Source: Janthinobacterium rivuli (lineage in GTDB: Bacteria; Pseudomonadota; Gammaproteobacteria; Burkholderiales; Burkholderiaceae_D). Taken from it: a stretch of 64,000 nt of DNA. Of the stretch, positions 8,685 to 16,941 are shown in pieces. A program made the position numbers and the translations under genes. The notes under the pieces were generated by a model, which worked only from the letters and a program-made list of their open reading frames with translations, was not told where the DNA came from and did no database searches. How positions within the stretch are numbered: the first letter of the stretch is position 1; every line of letters starts with the position of its first letter. Where the stretch lies: contig NZ_CP121464.1 in assembly GCF_029690045.1 (NCBI RefSeq), positions 4,774,001 to 4,838,000 of the forward strand. Direction: 5' to 3'.

Positions 8685-9392
8685 ATGACAGAATCAAGCG
8701 CAACCCTGGTGGACAAACCCGGCAGCGGCGACAGCTCGGCGGAAATTGCCCAGCATATCGCGGCCGCCATCGTGGCGCGCCAATTGCCGCCCGGAACGCG
8801 GCTGCGCGAAGAAGCGCTGTGCCGGCTGTATGGCGTCAGCCGCACGAAGATCCGCGCCGCCCTGCTCATCCTCTCGAAAGACAAACTCATACGCATGGTG
8901 CCCGACAAGGGCGCCTTCGTCAGCCAGCCGACCGAAGCGGAGGCGCGCGACATCTTTGCCGCGCGGCGCATCATCGAGGCGGCCCTGGCGCGCGAATTCG
9001 TCGCGCGGGCCAAGGCTGCCGACTACAGGATGCTGGAGCGCCACCTGAAAGCGGAACGCCTGGCGCTGACGCAAGCGACGCCGCTGCGCTCGCAACTGCT
9101 GGGCGACTTTCACGTGCTGCTGGCCGATATCGCCGGCAATGCCGTGCTGCGCGATATCGTGCGCGAACTGGTGGGCCGCAGCTCGCTCATCACCATGCTG
9201 TACCAGTCGGGCCACGCCGCCGCCTGCTCATACGACGAGCACGGGCGCTTTCTCGAGGCGGCGCGCAGCGGCGATGCGGATCTGGCGGCGCGCCTGATGG
9301 TCGAGCATCTGACGCACGTGGAAGCGGCCCTGCGCTTCGACGGCAGCGCCGGCGAGGCCAAAAAAGATCTGGTGGCCGCTCTGCTGATGTAG
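8685..9392 (+). CDS. GntR family transcriptional regulator (FadR/FCD type)
   Basis: About 235 residues: an N-terminal GntR winged helix (IAQHIAAAIVARQLPPGTRLREEALCR region, then YGVSRTKIRAALLIL recognition part and the DKGAFVSQP wing), followed by an all-helical FCD ligand-binding domain. Members bind small acids or purine breakdown products and repress nearby catabolic genes. I chose ATG at 8685; the frame extends 38 codons upstream without family character. It converges with the AzgA purine permease and could regulate it, but nothing in the sequence proves this. Confidence 0.85.
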   Translation: MTESSATLVDKPGSGDSSAEIAQHIAAAIVARQLPPGTRLREEALCRLYGVSRTKIRAALLILSKDKLIRMVPDKGAFVSQPTEAEARDIFAARRIIEAALAREFVARAKAADYRMLERHLKAERLALTQATPLRSQLLGDFHVLLADIAGNAVLRDIVRELVGRSSLITMLYQSGHAAACSYDEHGRFLEAARSGDADLAARLMVEHLTHVEAALRFDGSAGEAKKDLVAALLM

Positions 9393-9408
9393 GCGGCGCC
9401 ATCAAAAA

Positions 9409-9439
9409 AGGCCGCCGGTGCGGATGCACGGGCGGCCTT
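9409..9439. terminator. bidirectional terminator between the GntR gene and the purine permease gene
   Basis: AAGGCCGCC and GGCGGCCTT pair perfectly. An A run lies to the left and a T run to the right, so the hairpin can end transcription of both convergent genes. Confidence 0.8.
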
Positions 9440-9486
9440 GCCTTTTTACATGTCAGATGCAGCGGCAAGGCCGCTATTCGCCCACG

Positions 9487-10785
9487 CTACTCACCCAGGT
9501 AGATAAACTTGAACAGGAAGATGGCGGCGATGATGTAAGCCACCACGGATACCTGCTTGCCCTTGCCCGTCAACAGTTTCAAGACGGCATAGGTGATGAA
9601 ACCAAACGCGACGCCGCTGGCCACGGAATAGGTAAACGGCATCATCAAGGCCGTGATGGCGGCGGGAATGCTTTCCGTGCTGTCATCCCAGTCGATGAAG
9701 GTCAGTTCGCGCAGCATCAGGCACGCCACGTACAGCAGTGCTGGCGCCGTCGCGTACGGCGGCACCGTGTGCGCCAGCGGGGCGAAGAACAGGCTGCCCA
9801 GGAACAGCAGCGCGACGGCCACGGCCGTCAAGCCCGTGCGTCCGCCCGCTTGCACGCCGGCCGCGCTTTCCACAAAGGCCGTCGTGCTCGACGTGCCCAG
9901 ACAGGCGCCGGCGGCAATCGCCGTGCTATCGGCCAGCAAGGCCTTGTTCATGCGCTCCATCTTGCCGTCTTTCAGCAAGCCGGCGCGGTTGGCCACGCCC
10001 ATCAGGGTGCCCGTCGCGTCAAACAGTTCGACCAGGAAAAACACCAGCACGACGTTGACGATGCCGATCGACAGCGCGCCCATGATGTCGAGCTTGAACA
10101 GGGTCGGTTCGATGGCCGGCGGCGCCGAGACGATGCCGTTGAACTGGTTGCCGCCAAAGAAGAAGCTGGCAATCGTGATGGCGAGGATGCCGATCAGGAT
10201 GGCGCCCGGCACTTTCAGGCGATCCAGCGCGACGATGATGAAAAAGCCGAGGATGGCCAGAATAGGCGCCGCCTGGTGCAAGTCGCCCAGGGCGATGATG
10301 GTGGCCGGGTTCGACACCACGATACCGGCGCTTTTCAGCGAAATGATCGCCAGGAACAGGCCGATACCCACCGTGATGGCCGTGCGCAGCGCGGGCGGGA
10401 TGCTGTTGATGATCATCTCGCGCACCTTGAACAGGCTCACCAGGATGAACAGGCAGCCGGAAATGAAAACGGCGCCCAGCGCCACTTCCCAGCTCATGCC
10501 CATGCCCTTGACCACCGTGTACGAGAAATACGCATTCAAGCCCATGCCCGGCGCCAGCGCGATCGGGTAGTTCGCATACAGGCCCATGATCAGGGTGCCG
10601 ATGGCGGCCGCCAGGCAGGTGGCAACGAAAACGGAGTCTTTCGGCATGCCCGCGTCGCCGAGGATGGACGGGTTGACGAAGATGATGTAGGCCATCGTCA
10701 GGAACGTGGTCAGGCCGGCCAGCAGCTCCGTGCGCACATTGGTTCCGTTGTCCTTCAGTTTGAAATAGCGTTCCAGGAACTGCAT
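9487..10785 (-). CDS. AzgA-type purine permease (NCS2 superfamily)
   Basis: A 432-residue polytopic membrane protein with 12-14 predicted helices and the AzgA-group signature TTFLTMAYIIFVNP at residues 26-39, plus GLNAYFSYTVV. Characterised relatives (AdeP, GhxP, GhxQ) import adenine, guanine or hypoxanthine with protons; the exact substrate here is unknown. An AAGGGG ribosome site precedes the ATG. The leader contains a 14-base palindrome that may be an operator. It follows gtrA on the same strand but has a 75-base leader of its own. Confidence 0.88.
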   Translation of the reverse strand: MQFLERYFKLKDNGTNVRTELLAGLTTFLTMAYIIFVNPSILGDAGMPKDSVFVATCLAAAIGTLIMGLYANYPIALAPGMGLNAYFSYTVVKGMGMSWEVALGAVFISGCLFILVSLFKVREMIINSIPPALRTAITVGIGLFLAIISLKSAGIVVSNPATIIALGDLHQAAPILAILGFFIIVALDRLKVPGAILIGILAITIASFFFGGNQFNGIVSAPPAIEPTLFKLDIMGALSIGIVNVVLVFFLVELFDATGTLMGVANRAGLLKDGKMERMNKALLADSTAIAAGACLGTSSTTAFVESAAGVQAGGRTGLTAVAVALLFLGSLFFAPLAHTVPPYATAPALLYVACLMLRELTFIDWDDSTESIPAAITALMMPFTYSVASGVAFGFITYAVLKLLTGKGKQVSVVAYIIAAIFLFKFIYLGE

Positions 10786-10820
10786 GATTAACCCCTTGTT
10801 TTGGTAAAACTGCGCGCCTG

Positions 10821-10834
10821 GTCTTGGCCAAGAC
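10821..10834. promoter_or_regulatory. perfect 14-base palindrome upstream of the purine permease
   Basis: GTCTTGGCCAAGAC is a perfect inverted repeat 36 bases before the permease start codon. It could be a dimeric repressor site. A T run follows it on the plus strand only, so it is not a terminator for gtrA. Confidence 0.35.
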
Positions 10835-10860
10835 GCATCTTTTTTTCTTGCAATAACCAG

Positions 10861-11262
10861 TTACTTGGTCGCTGCGCCTGCCGGCTTGAAGGCCCACCAG
10901 CGGCTGCCCGCGAAATTCCAGACCAGCCCGATGCCCGTCGCCAGCACCTGCGCCAGCCAGTAATACCAGCCCAGCTGGTGCACCAGCAGCCACATCAGGC
11001 CCGTATTGATGCACCAGCCGATGCCCAGCAAGGCAAAATACTTGCTGGCCGCCTCGCCATGGCCCTTGTCGCTTTTAAACGTGAAAAAGTAATTGAGAAG
11101 GTAGTTGACGACGGAACCGAGGATGTAGCCGATGCCGGACGCGGCGGCGGCGCTGATGCCGGCCCATTCCACGCCACCCCACAGCACGCTGTATTGCACG
11201 GCCGTGCCGGAAGCGCCGACGGCGGCGAAACGTAAAAATTGGTGATGCAGGGAATGGGACAT
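10861..11262 (-). CDS. GtrA family membrane protein
   Basis: A 133-residue protein with four hydrophobic helices and GtrA-family features: QFLRFAAVGASGTAVQY near the N-terminus and the C-terminal NFAGSRWWAF stretch. GtrA proteins are thought to flip lipid-linked glucose or arabinose for lipopolysaccharide or teichoic acid modification. No glycosyltransferase partner is nearby, so the substrate is open. I chose ATG at 11262; the 26 upstream in-frame codons lack family similarity. Confidence 0.85.
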   Translation of the reverse strand: MSHSLHHQFLRFAAVGASGTAVQYSVLWGGVEWAGISAAAASGIGYILGSVVNYLLNYFFTFKSDKGHGEAASKYFALLGIGWCINTGLMWLLVHQLGWYYWLAQVLATGIGLVWNFAGSRWWAFKPAGAATK

Positions 11263-11402
11263 TGTCAATTTTAAAATAAGGCGAACACACTCGCCAGGAT
11301 AGTGCCAGAATAAAAAATGGCTACGATTGCTCGTAACCATTTTTCAGCCTGCATTTTACTGCAAGTTGCGCCCAACGTTCATATTCGCCGCCGTTTCAGT
11401 AC

Positions 11403-12863
11403 TTATTCCTTGCGCTGACGGCGCCGGCGCAGCCATACGGACAGCGCGATCAGCAGCAAGATGCCCACGATGCCGCCCGGCAGCATGAACGGCTGAGCAC
11501 GGGCCAGCACGGGCTTCTCGCCACCGCTGCGCGCCTGCGCCACATACGCGGGCGTGACGGACACATCCGGGTTGCCATACTGTTTCAATACGTAATTGGC
11601 GATCGAAGCGATCTGCTCGTCCGTCAACGGTTGCACGTAGGAACGCTGGTCGAAACGGGGCATGAACGCTTCGTGCTCCTCCCCTTCGATCTTGCGCTCG
11701 ACGCCAAACAAAATGGCCGACACCAGGTTGGCAGGCGTATTGCCGCCCGTCGCCGTGTTGTTGAACAGGGCGGGGTAGCTTTGTCCCGTGCTGCCCGCGC
11801 CGCTGGCCGAATGGCAGCTGGCGCAGTAGCCGGAAAACAGCACGGCGCCGCTGTTGAGCGAGTGATGTTCGGTGGAACTGGCCATGCCGCGCAAGGCGGC
11901 CTCTTCGCTGGCGGCGCTGCCGTGGCTGAAGGCAGCCTTGGCCTGCCCAGGCGCGCGCACGGGCGGCACCGTGCGCAGCCAGGCCACGATGGCGGCCACG
12001 TCGTCGTCGCGCAGGAACTGCAGGCTGTTCTGGATGGCTTCAGCCATGCCGCCCGCCGCCTGCCCCTTGCCTTCCACGTGGCCCGTCTTCAGGTAAGCCG
12101 TAAGTTCCGCATCCGTCCACGCGCCGATACCGCTGACCTTGTCGGACGTGATGTTCGGCGCATGCCAGGAACCGAGCGAGGCGCCGGCCAGGGTCTGGCT
12201 GCCGATTTCCGCCATCAGCGCATTGCGCGGCGTGTGGCAGGCGCTGCAGTGCGCCAGGCCTTCGGCCAAATAAGCGCCCCGGTTGATCTGCGCGCTCTTC
12301 GCCGGATCCGGCACGAAGCGCTTATTGTCGAGGAATAAGGTATTCCAGCCCAGCATGGACAGGCGCACATTGAACGGGAATGGCAACGCCGTCTGGCGCG
12401 CCGGCTCGTCGACAGGCTTGACGGCCTGCATGAAGTAGTAATACAGGTCGCCCACGTCCGCATCCGTCAGCTGCGCATAGCTGGTGTAAGGCATGGCCGG
12501 ATACAGGTGGCTGCCATCGGCGCGCACGCCTTCGCGCAAGGCGCGCGCAAAGTCGGCTTCCGTGTAATGGCCGATGCCGCCTGTTTTCGACGGCGTAATA
12601 TTCGTCGCGTAAATCGTGCCCAGCGGCAAATCGATGGCGTAGCCGCCCGCATACGGCTTGCCGCCCGCTGCCGTATGGCACGCCATGCAGTCGGCGGCGA
12701 TGGCCAGGTAGCGGCCCCGTTCGAGGCGCGCATCGGGCTTGGCGGCCACGGGCGCGGCTGGCCGGTCCGGCGTCAGGGTAACGGGAGGCGCCGGCGGCAC
12801 AGCGTGCGCAGCCAGCGGCAAGCCGGCCGCCAGGGTCAGCGTCAGCAAGAGGCGGCGCATCAT
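11403..12863 (-). CDS. triheme cytochrome c subunit of a membrane-bound FAD dehydrogenase
   Basis: A 486-residue protein with a signal peptide (MMRRLLLTLTLAAGLPLAAHA). Three haem c sites are visible: CMACH (59-63), CSACH (206-210) and CASCH (347-351). A C-terminal membrane anchor is followed by RRRRQRK. This is the beta subunit design of FAD-dependent glucose, gluconate, sorbitol and alcohol dehydrogenases: it passes electrons from the flavoprotein to ubiquinone at the periplasmic face. Its ATG overlaps the stop of the GMC catalytic subunit by 4 bases, so the two are translationally coupled. Confidence 0.93.
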   Translation of the reverse strand: MMRRLLLTLTLAAGLPLAAHAVPPAPPVTLTPDRPAAPVAAKPDARLERGRYLAIAADCMACHTAAGGKPYAGGYAIDLPLGTIYATNITPSKTGGIGHYTEADFARALREGVRADGSHLYPAMPYTSYAQLTDADVGDLYYYFMQAVKPVDEPARQTALPFPFNVRLSMLGWNTLFLDNKRFVPDPAKSAQINRGAYLAEGLAHCSACHTPRNALMAEIGSQTLAGASLGSWHAPNITSDKVSGIGAWTDAELTAYLKTGHVEGKGQAAGGMAEAIQNSLQFLRDDDVAAIVAWLRTVPPVRAPGQAKAAFSHGSAASEEAALRGMASSTEHHSLNSGAVLFSGYCASCHSASGAGSTGQSYPALFNNTATGGNTPANLVSAILFGVERKIEGEEHEAFMPRFDQRSYVQPLTDEQIASIANYVLKQYGNPDVSVTPAYVAQARSGGEKPVLARAQPFMLPGGIVGILLLIALSVWLRRRRQRKE

Positions 12864-14518
12864 GCGGCCTCCCTTGCCAGGGTACGGGCGATGTCGTCGG
12901 CCGCGCGCAGGCCGAGCGCGGCCATGCTGAGGGTGGTGTTGACGACGCTGGCCGACGGCATGGCGCCGCCGCCCGGCAGCCACAGATTGGCATGATCGTG
13001 GGCGCGGCAATTGCCGTCGACCACGGAGTCAAGACGATTTGAACCCATGATGACGCCGCCCATGATGTGGTTATTCGCGTTCAGGCTGTCGGTGATGTGG
13101 AATTCCACGGCGCCGAGCAGCTTGCCGATGTGCTTGAGCTGCGCATGCGCGGCCTTCGCGCCATCGCGCACATAGTCGCCCACGTCATAGTAAATGTCGG
13201 GGCAGGCCAGGCCCAGCGGGTCCTTGCGCGTCTTGCTCAATGTCAGGCGGTTATGCGCTTCGGGCAAGGGTTCCAGGCTGATCGACAAGTCCACGCCGAA
13301 CGCGGCGCGGCGGCGGATCTCGTCATCGAGATCCTTGCCTACCAGGCCCAGCTTCAACGACTGCTGGGTAGCCGGTCCGACACGCGTGATGTTATTCAGG
13401 ATCATCTTGTTGGCCGAATACTGCGCACGGAAGGCGCCGTCGCGCGGGCCCACCAGGCAGCTGCTTTGCGCGGGGCCACGGCCCGTCCAGATCGGTTCAT
13501 TGGCGAGGAAAGTACAGTGGAAACCCGAGTGGTCCATCATGTTGCGGCCCACCTGGTCGGAACTGTTGGCGATGCCGTTCGGATTGTTCTGGTTGGCCGC
13601 CAGCAACAGCAAGCGCGGTGTTTCGATGCCATTACAGGCGATCACGAAGGCCTTGCCGGTCGCCATGTGCGACTGTTTCTTGGCGTCGTACCAGTGCACG
13701 GCGGTGACTCTGTTGTTCTGGTCCGTGTCGATGCGGTAGACGACGGCCTCGGCCAGCACACCCGCACCCTTCAGCTCGGCCCGTTCCACGTGGTGGATGC
13801 CGTTGTACATGGCGCCGATGGGGCAGATCGGCTGGCAATTGTTATTGCCGCAGCAGGTCGGGCGGCCCTGCCATGGGCGGGTCGAACGGCCTTGCGGGAT
13901 CGGCACGGAGCGGTAGCCGTGCGGGTTGACCACTTCGGCAAAGCGCTTGTCGCCATAACCCCAGGGCACCATGTCCATCGGATACGGCGCACTGCGCTCG
14001 CTCGGCGATTGCAGGGCGGGATCGTTGGGGCCGGCCACGCCCATTTCCTGCTCGGCGCGGCAATAGTACGGCTCCAGCTCATCGTAGGAAATGGACCAGT
14101 CGCGCCCTACCCCGTAATCGCTCTTCATGCGCATGTCGGACGGCAAATGGCGCCAGCACGACGCGGCCCAGTGCCAGGTTGTGCCGCCCACCGTGCGCAG
14201 ATAGCCCTGCTGGAAACTGCTGCCGTTGGGGCCGGACACTTCCACGTAGTTATTCTTCGGGAAATACAGGGGTGCGGGCGCGTTTTCCGCCTGGGGATAC
14301 AGGCCCTGGAAGTCGGAGCCGACGCGGTTTTCGAACGGCATGTTGCGCCAGTTTTCCACGGCTTGTCCCCGCTCGATGCGCAGGCCCGCTTCCAGCATGA
14401 TCACGGAATGGCCTTGCGCAGCCAGCTGGTCGGCCATCATGGCACCGACGACGCCCGTGCCGACGATGACGACATCAGCGACGACGTCGCCATTACTCTT
14501 GAATTGGGGTGATTTCAT
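12860..14518 (-). CDS. catalytic alpha subunit of an FAD/[3Fe-4S] sugar dehydrogenase (GMC family)
   Basis: A 552-residue GMC oxidoreductase. The FAD dinucleotide-binding motif is at residues 15-45 (VIVGTGVVGAMMADQLA). The motif CCGNNNCQPICPIG at 222-235 matches the cysteines that hold the [3Fe-4S] cluster in Burkholderia cepacia FAD glucose dehydrogenase. The C-terminal active-site region has NNHIMGG and SVVNTTLSMAALG. The likely reaction is oxidation of a sugar or polyol at the periplasmic face, with electrons going to the cytochrome subunit. Exact substrate (glucose, gluconate, sorbitol) cannot be read. It overlaps both neighbouring subunit genes by 4 bases. Confidence 0.93.
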   Translation of the reverse strand: MKSPQFKSNGDVVADVVIVGTGVVGAMMADQLAAQGHSVIMLEAGLRIERGQAVENWRNMPFENRVGSDFQGLYPQAENAPAPLYFPKNNYVEVSGPNGSSFQQGYLRTVGGTTWHWAASCWRHLPSDMRMKSDYGVGRDWSISYDELEPYYCRAEQEMGVAGPNDPALQSPSERSAPYPMDMVPWGYGDKRFAEVVNPHGYRSVPIPQGRSTRPWQGRPTCCGNNNCQPICPIGAMYNGIHHVERAELKGAGVLAEAVVYRIDTDQNNRVTAVHWYDAKKQSHMATGKAFVIACNGIETPRLLLLAANQNNPNGIANSSDQVGRNMMDHSGFHCTFLANEPIWTGRGPAQSSCLVGPRDGAFRAQYSANKMILNNITRVGPATQQSLKLGLVGKDLDDEIRRRAAFGVDLSISLEPLPEAHNRLTLSKTRKDPLGLACPDIYYDVGDYVRDGAKAAHAQLKHIGKLLGAVEFHITDSLNANNHIMGGVIMGSNRLDSVVDGNCRAHDHANLWLPGGGAMPSASVVNTTLSMAALGLRAADDIARTLAREAA

Positions 14519-15174
14519 TTTGCTTGCTTGCCTTTAGTTTCAGGGGTGCCGGTGGTGGCCGGGGCCGGTACGGGTTTCGGTTCCACGGGCGCGGAAACGC
14601 GCACGGCCGGCGGCGCCTTCAGCCACCACAGGGGGCCGTAGTTGCAATAGGTCGGCACGACCTGGCCATCGGCCACCGTGCGGTACATCAAGGCCTCGGC
14701 GTAGGCGACGACGATGGACTTCGTGCCCTGCGCCGCGTTGCCGGCGACGGTGCCCGTGTACCAGGCGGCAACGATGGCCAGCGCCAGTTCGCGCAGGCCG
14801 GCATCGGCGGCGCTGGCGGCCGCCAGCAGGGCTTTCGCTTCCTGGCCCGTGACGAGCAGCGCGCCCAGCTGCGGCAAGCGCTCGGCGAAGCCGGGCACGT
14901 TCGTACGCATGGCTTGCTCGATGCGCGCCGCCGTCGCGGCGGACAAATCGCGGTGGCCCGTGATCGTTTGCGACAGGGTGTAGAACAGCATGGTGGCGGG
15001 CGCCAGGCCCGTTGCCGGCCCGCTAGCCGGCGCCTGCATGGCGGCCGACAGGGGATTGCTCCAGAAACCGGCCTGCGCCAGCAAGGCGGCCAGGCCGATC
15101 AGGGCGTGGCGGCGGCTGATACGGGGAAAGGATGAAACGGATGTTGCAGATGGATCGCTGTCTGGATGGTTCAT
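14515..15174 (-). CDS. Tat-exported small gamma subunit of the sugar dehydrogenase
   Basis: A 219-residue protein. A twin-arginine signal (SRRHALIGLAALLAQAG) near residue 20 is followed by the small-subunit domain of FAD sorbitol/glucose dehydrogenases. Known gamma subunits fold the catalytic subunit and carry it through the Tat pathway, since alpha has no signal of its own. The C-terminal 35 residues are Pro/Lys-rich and longer than in the B. cepacia protein. The gene order gamma-alpha-beta is the same as there. A GGGAG ribosome site precedes the ATG. Confidence 0.88.
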   Translation of the reverse strand: MNHPDSDPSATSVSSFPRISRRHALIGLAALLAQAGFWSNPLSAAMQAPASGPATGLAPATMLFYTLSQTITGHRDLSAATAARIEQAMRTNVPGFAERLPQLGALLVTGQEAKALLAAASAADAGLRELALAIVAAWYTGTVAGNAAQGTKSIVVAYAEALMYRTVADGQVVPTYCNYGPLWWLKAPPAVRVSAPVEPKPVPAPATTGTPETKGKQAK

Positions 15175-15239
15175 GAGACTCCCGCAAGACTTGTTGTTTT
15201 ATTGACTTCGATGATTGCGCCACATTGCATTTGCGCATA

Positions 15240-15257
15240 TATGGAACCGGTTCCATA
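15240..15257. promoter_or_regulatory. LacI-type operator candidate upstream of the dehydrogenase operon
   Basis: TATGGAACCGGTTCCATA is a perfect 18-base palindrome centred on CG, 66 bases before the gamma-subunit start. LacI/GalR-family repressors typically bind such sites (AACCGGTT core). It sits in an AT-rich stretch with promoter character. No LacI regulator is encoded in the window. Confidence 0.55.
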
Positions 15258-15297
15258 ATTATCCTACAGAACTGAATTATTTGCTGATGGAGTATGA

Positions 15298-16314
15298 CTA
15301 CCGGAAGTCTGGCTTGGGCAATGCCTGCGTGAATGCGGGCGTTTCGCGCAGGGAAAATACCAGTCCCGGCTGGCCGCCCAGGCGGTACTGAAAATCGAGC
15401 ACGCTGCCGCCAGCCAGACTTGGCTTGCCCGGCAAGGCCAGTGGCAGGTTCAGGCTGCACGCATGGTCGCCCAGAACGATGTCGCCATGCACGCGGATGC
15501 GCGTGAGCAAGCGCGGCGCCTCGTCCAGCACGTCGGGCAGGCGGATGCTGGCGGCCGGCAGCGTGTCGCCCGGCTCACCCTGCCAGGCGCGCAAGGCGGC
15601 CGCATCAAGGGTAAATACGCGGCCCCAGTCCGTGCACGGCTCGCCAGGGCTGCGCCGATCCAGGCCCAGGTGCACCGTGACGGCCGCCGGCAGCAGCGCC
15701 GCCGCAGGCGCTTGCGCATGCAGATTGCGCAGGATGGCCACCTGCGGCTCCTTGCCCAGCGCCGTATTCATGGTTTCGCTGACGATGACGTCCGGCATGG
15801 CGCCGGCAGGCATTTGATAGGCGGCCGCGTCGGCGCAAATATACTCAGCGACGTGGCTGTCGAGGCCCAGGGCGGCGATCAGCTCGCGCGCATAGTCCAG
15901 GGTTTCCGCATGCACGTCGAGGATGGCAAACTGCACTTCGCTGGCGTCCAGCACGGCCATCACCGGCAGGGCCAGCAGCGCAAACGGGCCGCAGCCCGCA
16001 TATAGCACGCGCACGGGCCGCCCGCCGCTCACGGCCAGCCGCTCGCGCACGGCCAGCGCCAGGCCCTGGATGAAGGCGGCGCTGCGGTAGGGCTCGCGCG
16101 CGCACAGTCCCGCCTGCACGGGCGAGATGGCCCAGCCGCTGGGCAGAAAACTCTCGCCATCGCGCAAGCCGTCCTGCCGGTCCATGGCCAGGCCCGAATG
16201 GCGCTCGACGAGCTGGCGCAGCTGCACGGTTTCGCCGACCAGGCTGGCCAGGGAACGCCGCGGATCGCACAGCGCGGCCGCCATGGCGGCCAGTTCCGCG
16301 CGCGCCGAAGTCAC
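15298..16314 (-). CDS. SAM-dependent methyltransferase resembling protein arginine methyltransferases
   Basis: About 338 residues from GTG at 16314. The SAM-binding motif I is VRVLYAGCGPFALLALP, the acidic loop is FAILDVHAETLDYAREL, and DVIVSETMNTALGKEPQ resembles the double-glutamate loop of arginine methyltransferases. The C-terminus is beta-rich, as in PRMT-like barrels. Start choice is uncertain: no ATG lies in frame before residue 13 of this model. A 14-codon reading frame with a good ribosome site overlaps the GTG start (listed separately). It is divergent from the GNAT/hydroxylase/sulfotransferase operon. Substrate unknown. Confidence 0.7.
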   Translation of the reverse strand: MTSARAELAAMAAALCDPRRSLASLVGETVQLRQLVERHSGLAMDRQDGLRDGESFLPSGWAISPVQAGLCAREPYRSAAFIQGLALAVRERLAVSGGRPVRVLYAGCGPFALLALPVMAVLDASEVQFAILDVHAETLDYARELIAALGLDSHVAEYICADAAAYQMPAGAMPDVIVSETMNTALGKEPQVAILRNLHAQAPAAALLPAAVTVHLGLDRRSPGEPCTDWGRVFTLDAAALRAWQGEPGDTLPAASIRLPDVLDEAPRLLTRIRVHGDIVLGDHACSLNLPLALPGKPSLAGGSVLDFQYRLGGQPGLVFSLRETPAFTQALPKPDFR

Positions 16315-16355
16315 GCGCGGCTCCACGGGCAAGGCAGGATAAAGACAGAATGCAT
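16311..16355 (-). CDS. possible 14-residue leader peptide coupled to the methyltransferase
   Basis: ATG at 16355 is preceded by AGGGA at good spacing and encodes MHSVFILPCPWSRA. The TGA overlaps the GTG start of the methyltransferase in the arrangement GTGA. This could be a coupling leader. Alternatively it is the true N-terminus, separated from the main frame by an indel. Confidence 0.35.
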   Translation of the reverse strand: MHSVFILPCPWSRA

Positions 16356-16452
16356 GGCGGCTTCCCTGAAATGATTGCAAGTACGCGGAAAAATTGGCAG
16401 CATAGCAAATAAATATACGCCTGCGCATTTGCCACCACCTGCCGGAGCACCG

Positions 16453-16941
16453 ATGCACGACTTGCCGCTTTCCGCCCCCTACCAGTTGCGCCTCCAGCGC
16501 GACGACGACGATGGCTTTGCCGCCGCGCTGTACAGTTCCACGCGCGACGACCTGCGCCAGATGCCGGCCGATCCCGCCGTCATCGAACAGCTGATCGCCA
16601 TGCAGCGGCGCATGCAAAGCCACGGTTACCGACAGGCGTATCCGCACGCCGTGTACCTGGTGCTGCTGCACGGCGACACGCCCATCGGCCGCCTGATCCT
16701 CGACCGCCAGGATCAGGTGCTGCACCTGGTCGACATCGCCATCCTGCCCGCCGCACAAGGCCAGGGCGCCGGCAGCGCCGTGCTGCGCGGCCTGCAGGCG
16801 CAAGCGGGCGCACAGCAATGCCGGATCCATCTTGCCGTCAACAAAAGCAACACGGCAGCGCACGCCCTGTACCGGCGGCTGGGCTTTCGATTGCGCGGGG
16901 AAAACGACGTCCAGGAGCAGCTGGAATGGAGCGCGCCATAG
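16453..16941 (+). CDS. GNAT family N-acetyltransferase
   Basis: A 162-residue GNAT protein. The acetyl-CoA pyrophosphate loop is visible as VDIAILPAAQGQGAGSAVL, and NKSNTAAHALYRRLGF marks the C-terminal part of the fold. GGAG precedes the ATG at 16453. It is the first gene of an overlapping operon with the hydroxylase and sulfotransferase; its end overlaps the next start by 16 bases. The substrate is unknown; the setting suggests it modifies the same peptide or small molecule as its partners. Confidence 0.82.
   Translation: MHDLPLSAPYQLRLQRDDDDGFAAALYSSTRDDLRQMPADPAVIEQLIAMQRRMQSHGYRQAYPHAVYLVLLHGDTPIGRLILDRQDQVLHLVDIAILPAAQGQGAGSAVLRGLQAQAGAQQCRIHLAVNKSNTAAHALYRRLGFRLRGENDVQEQLEWSAP

Noticed and set aside
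9418..10791. Long plus-strand reading frame opposite the purine permease
   Set aside because: Shadow of a clear membrane transporter; the translation is low-complexity and without motifs.
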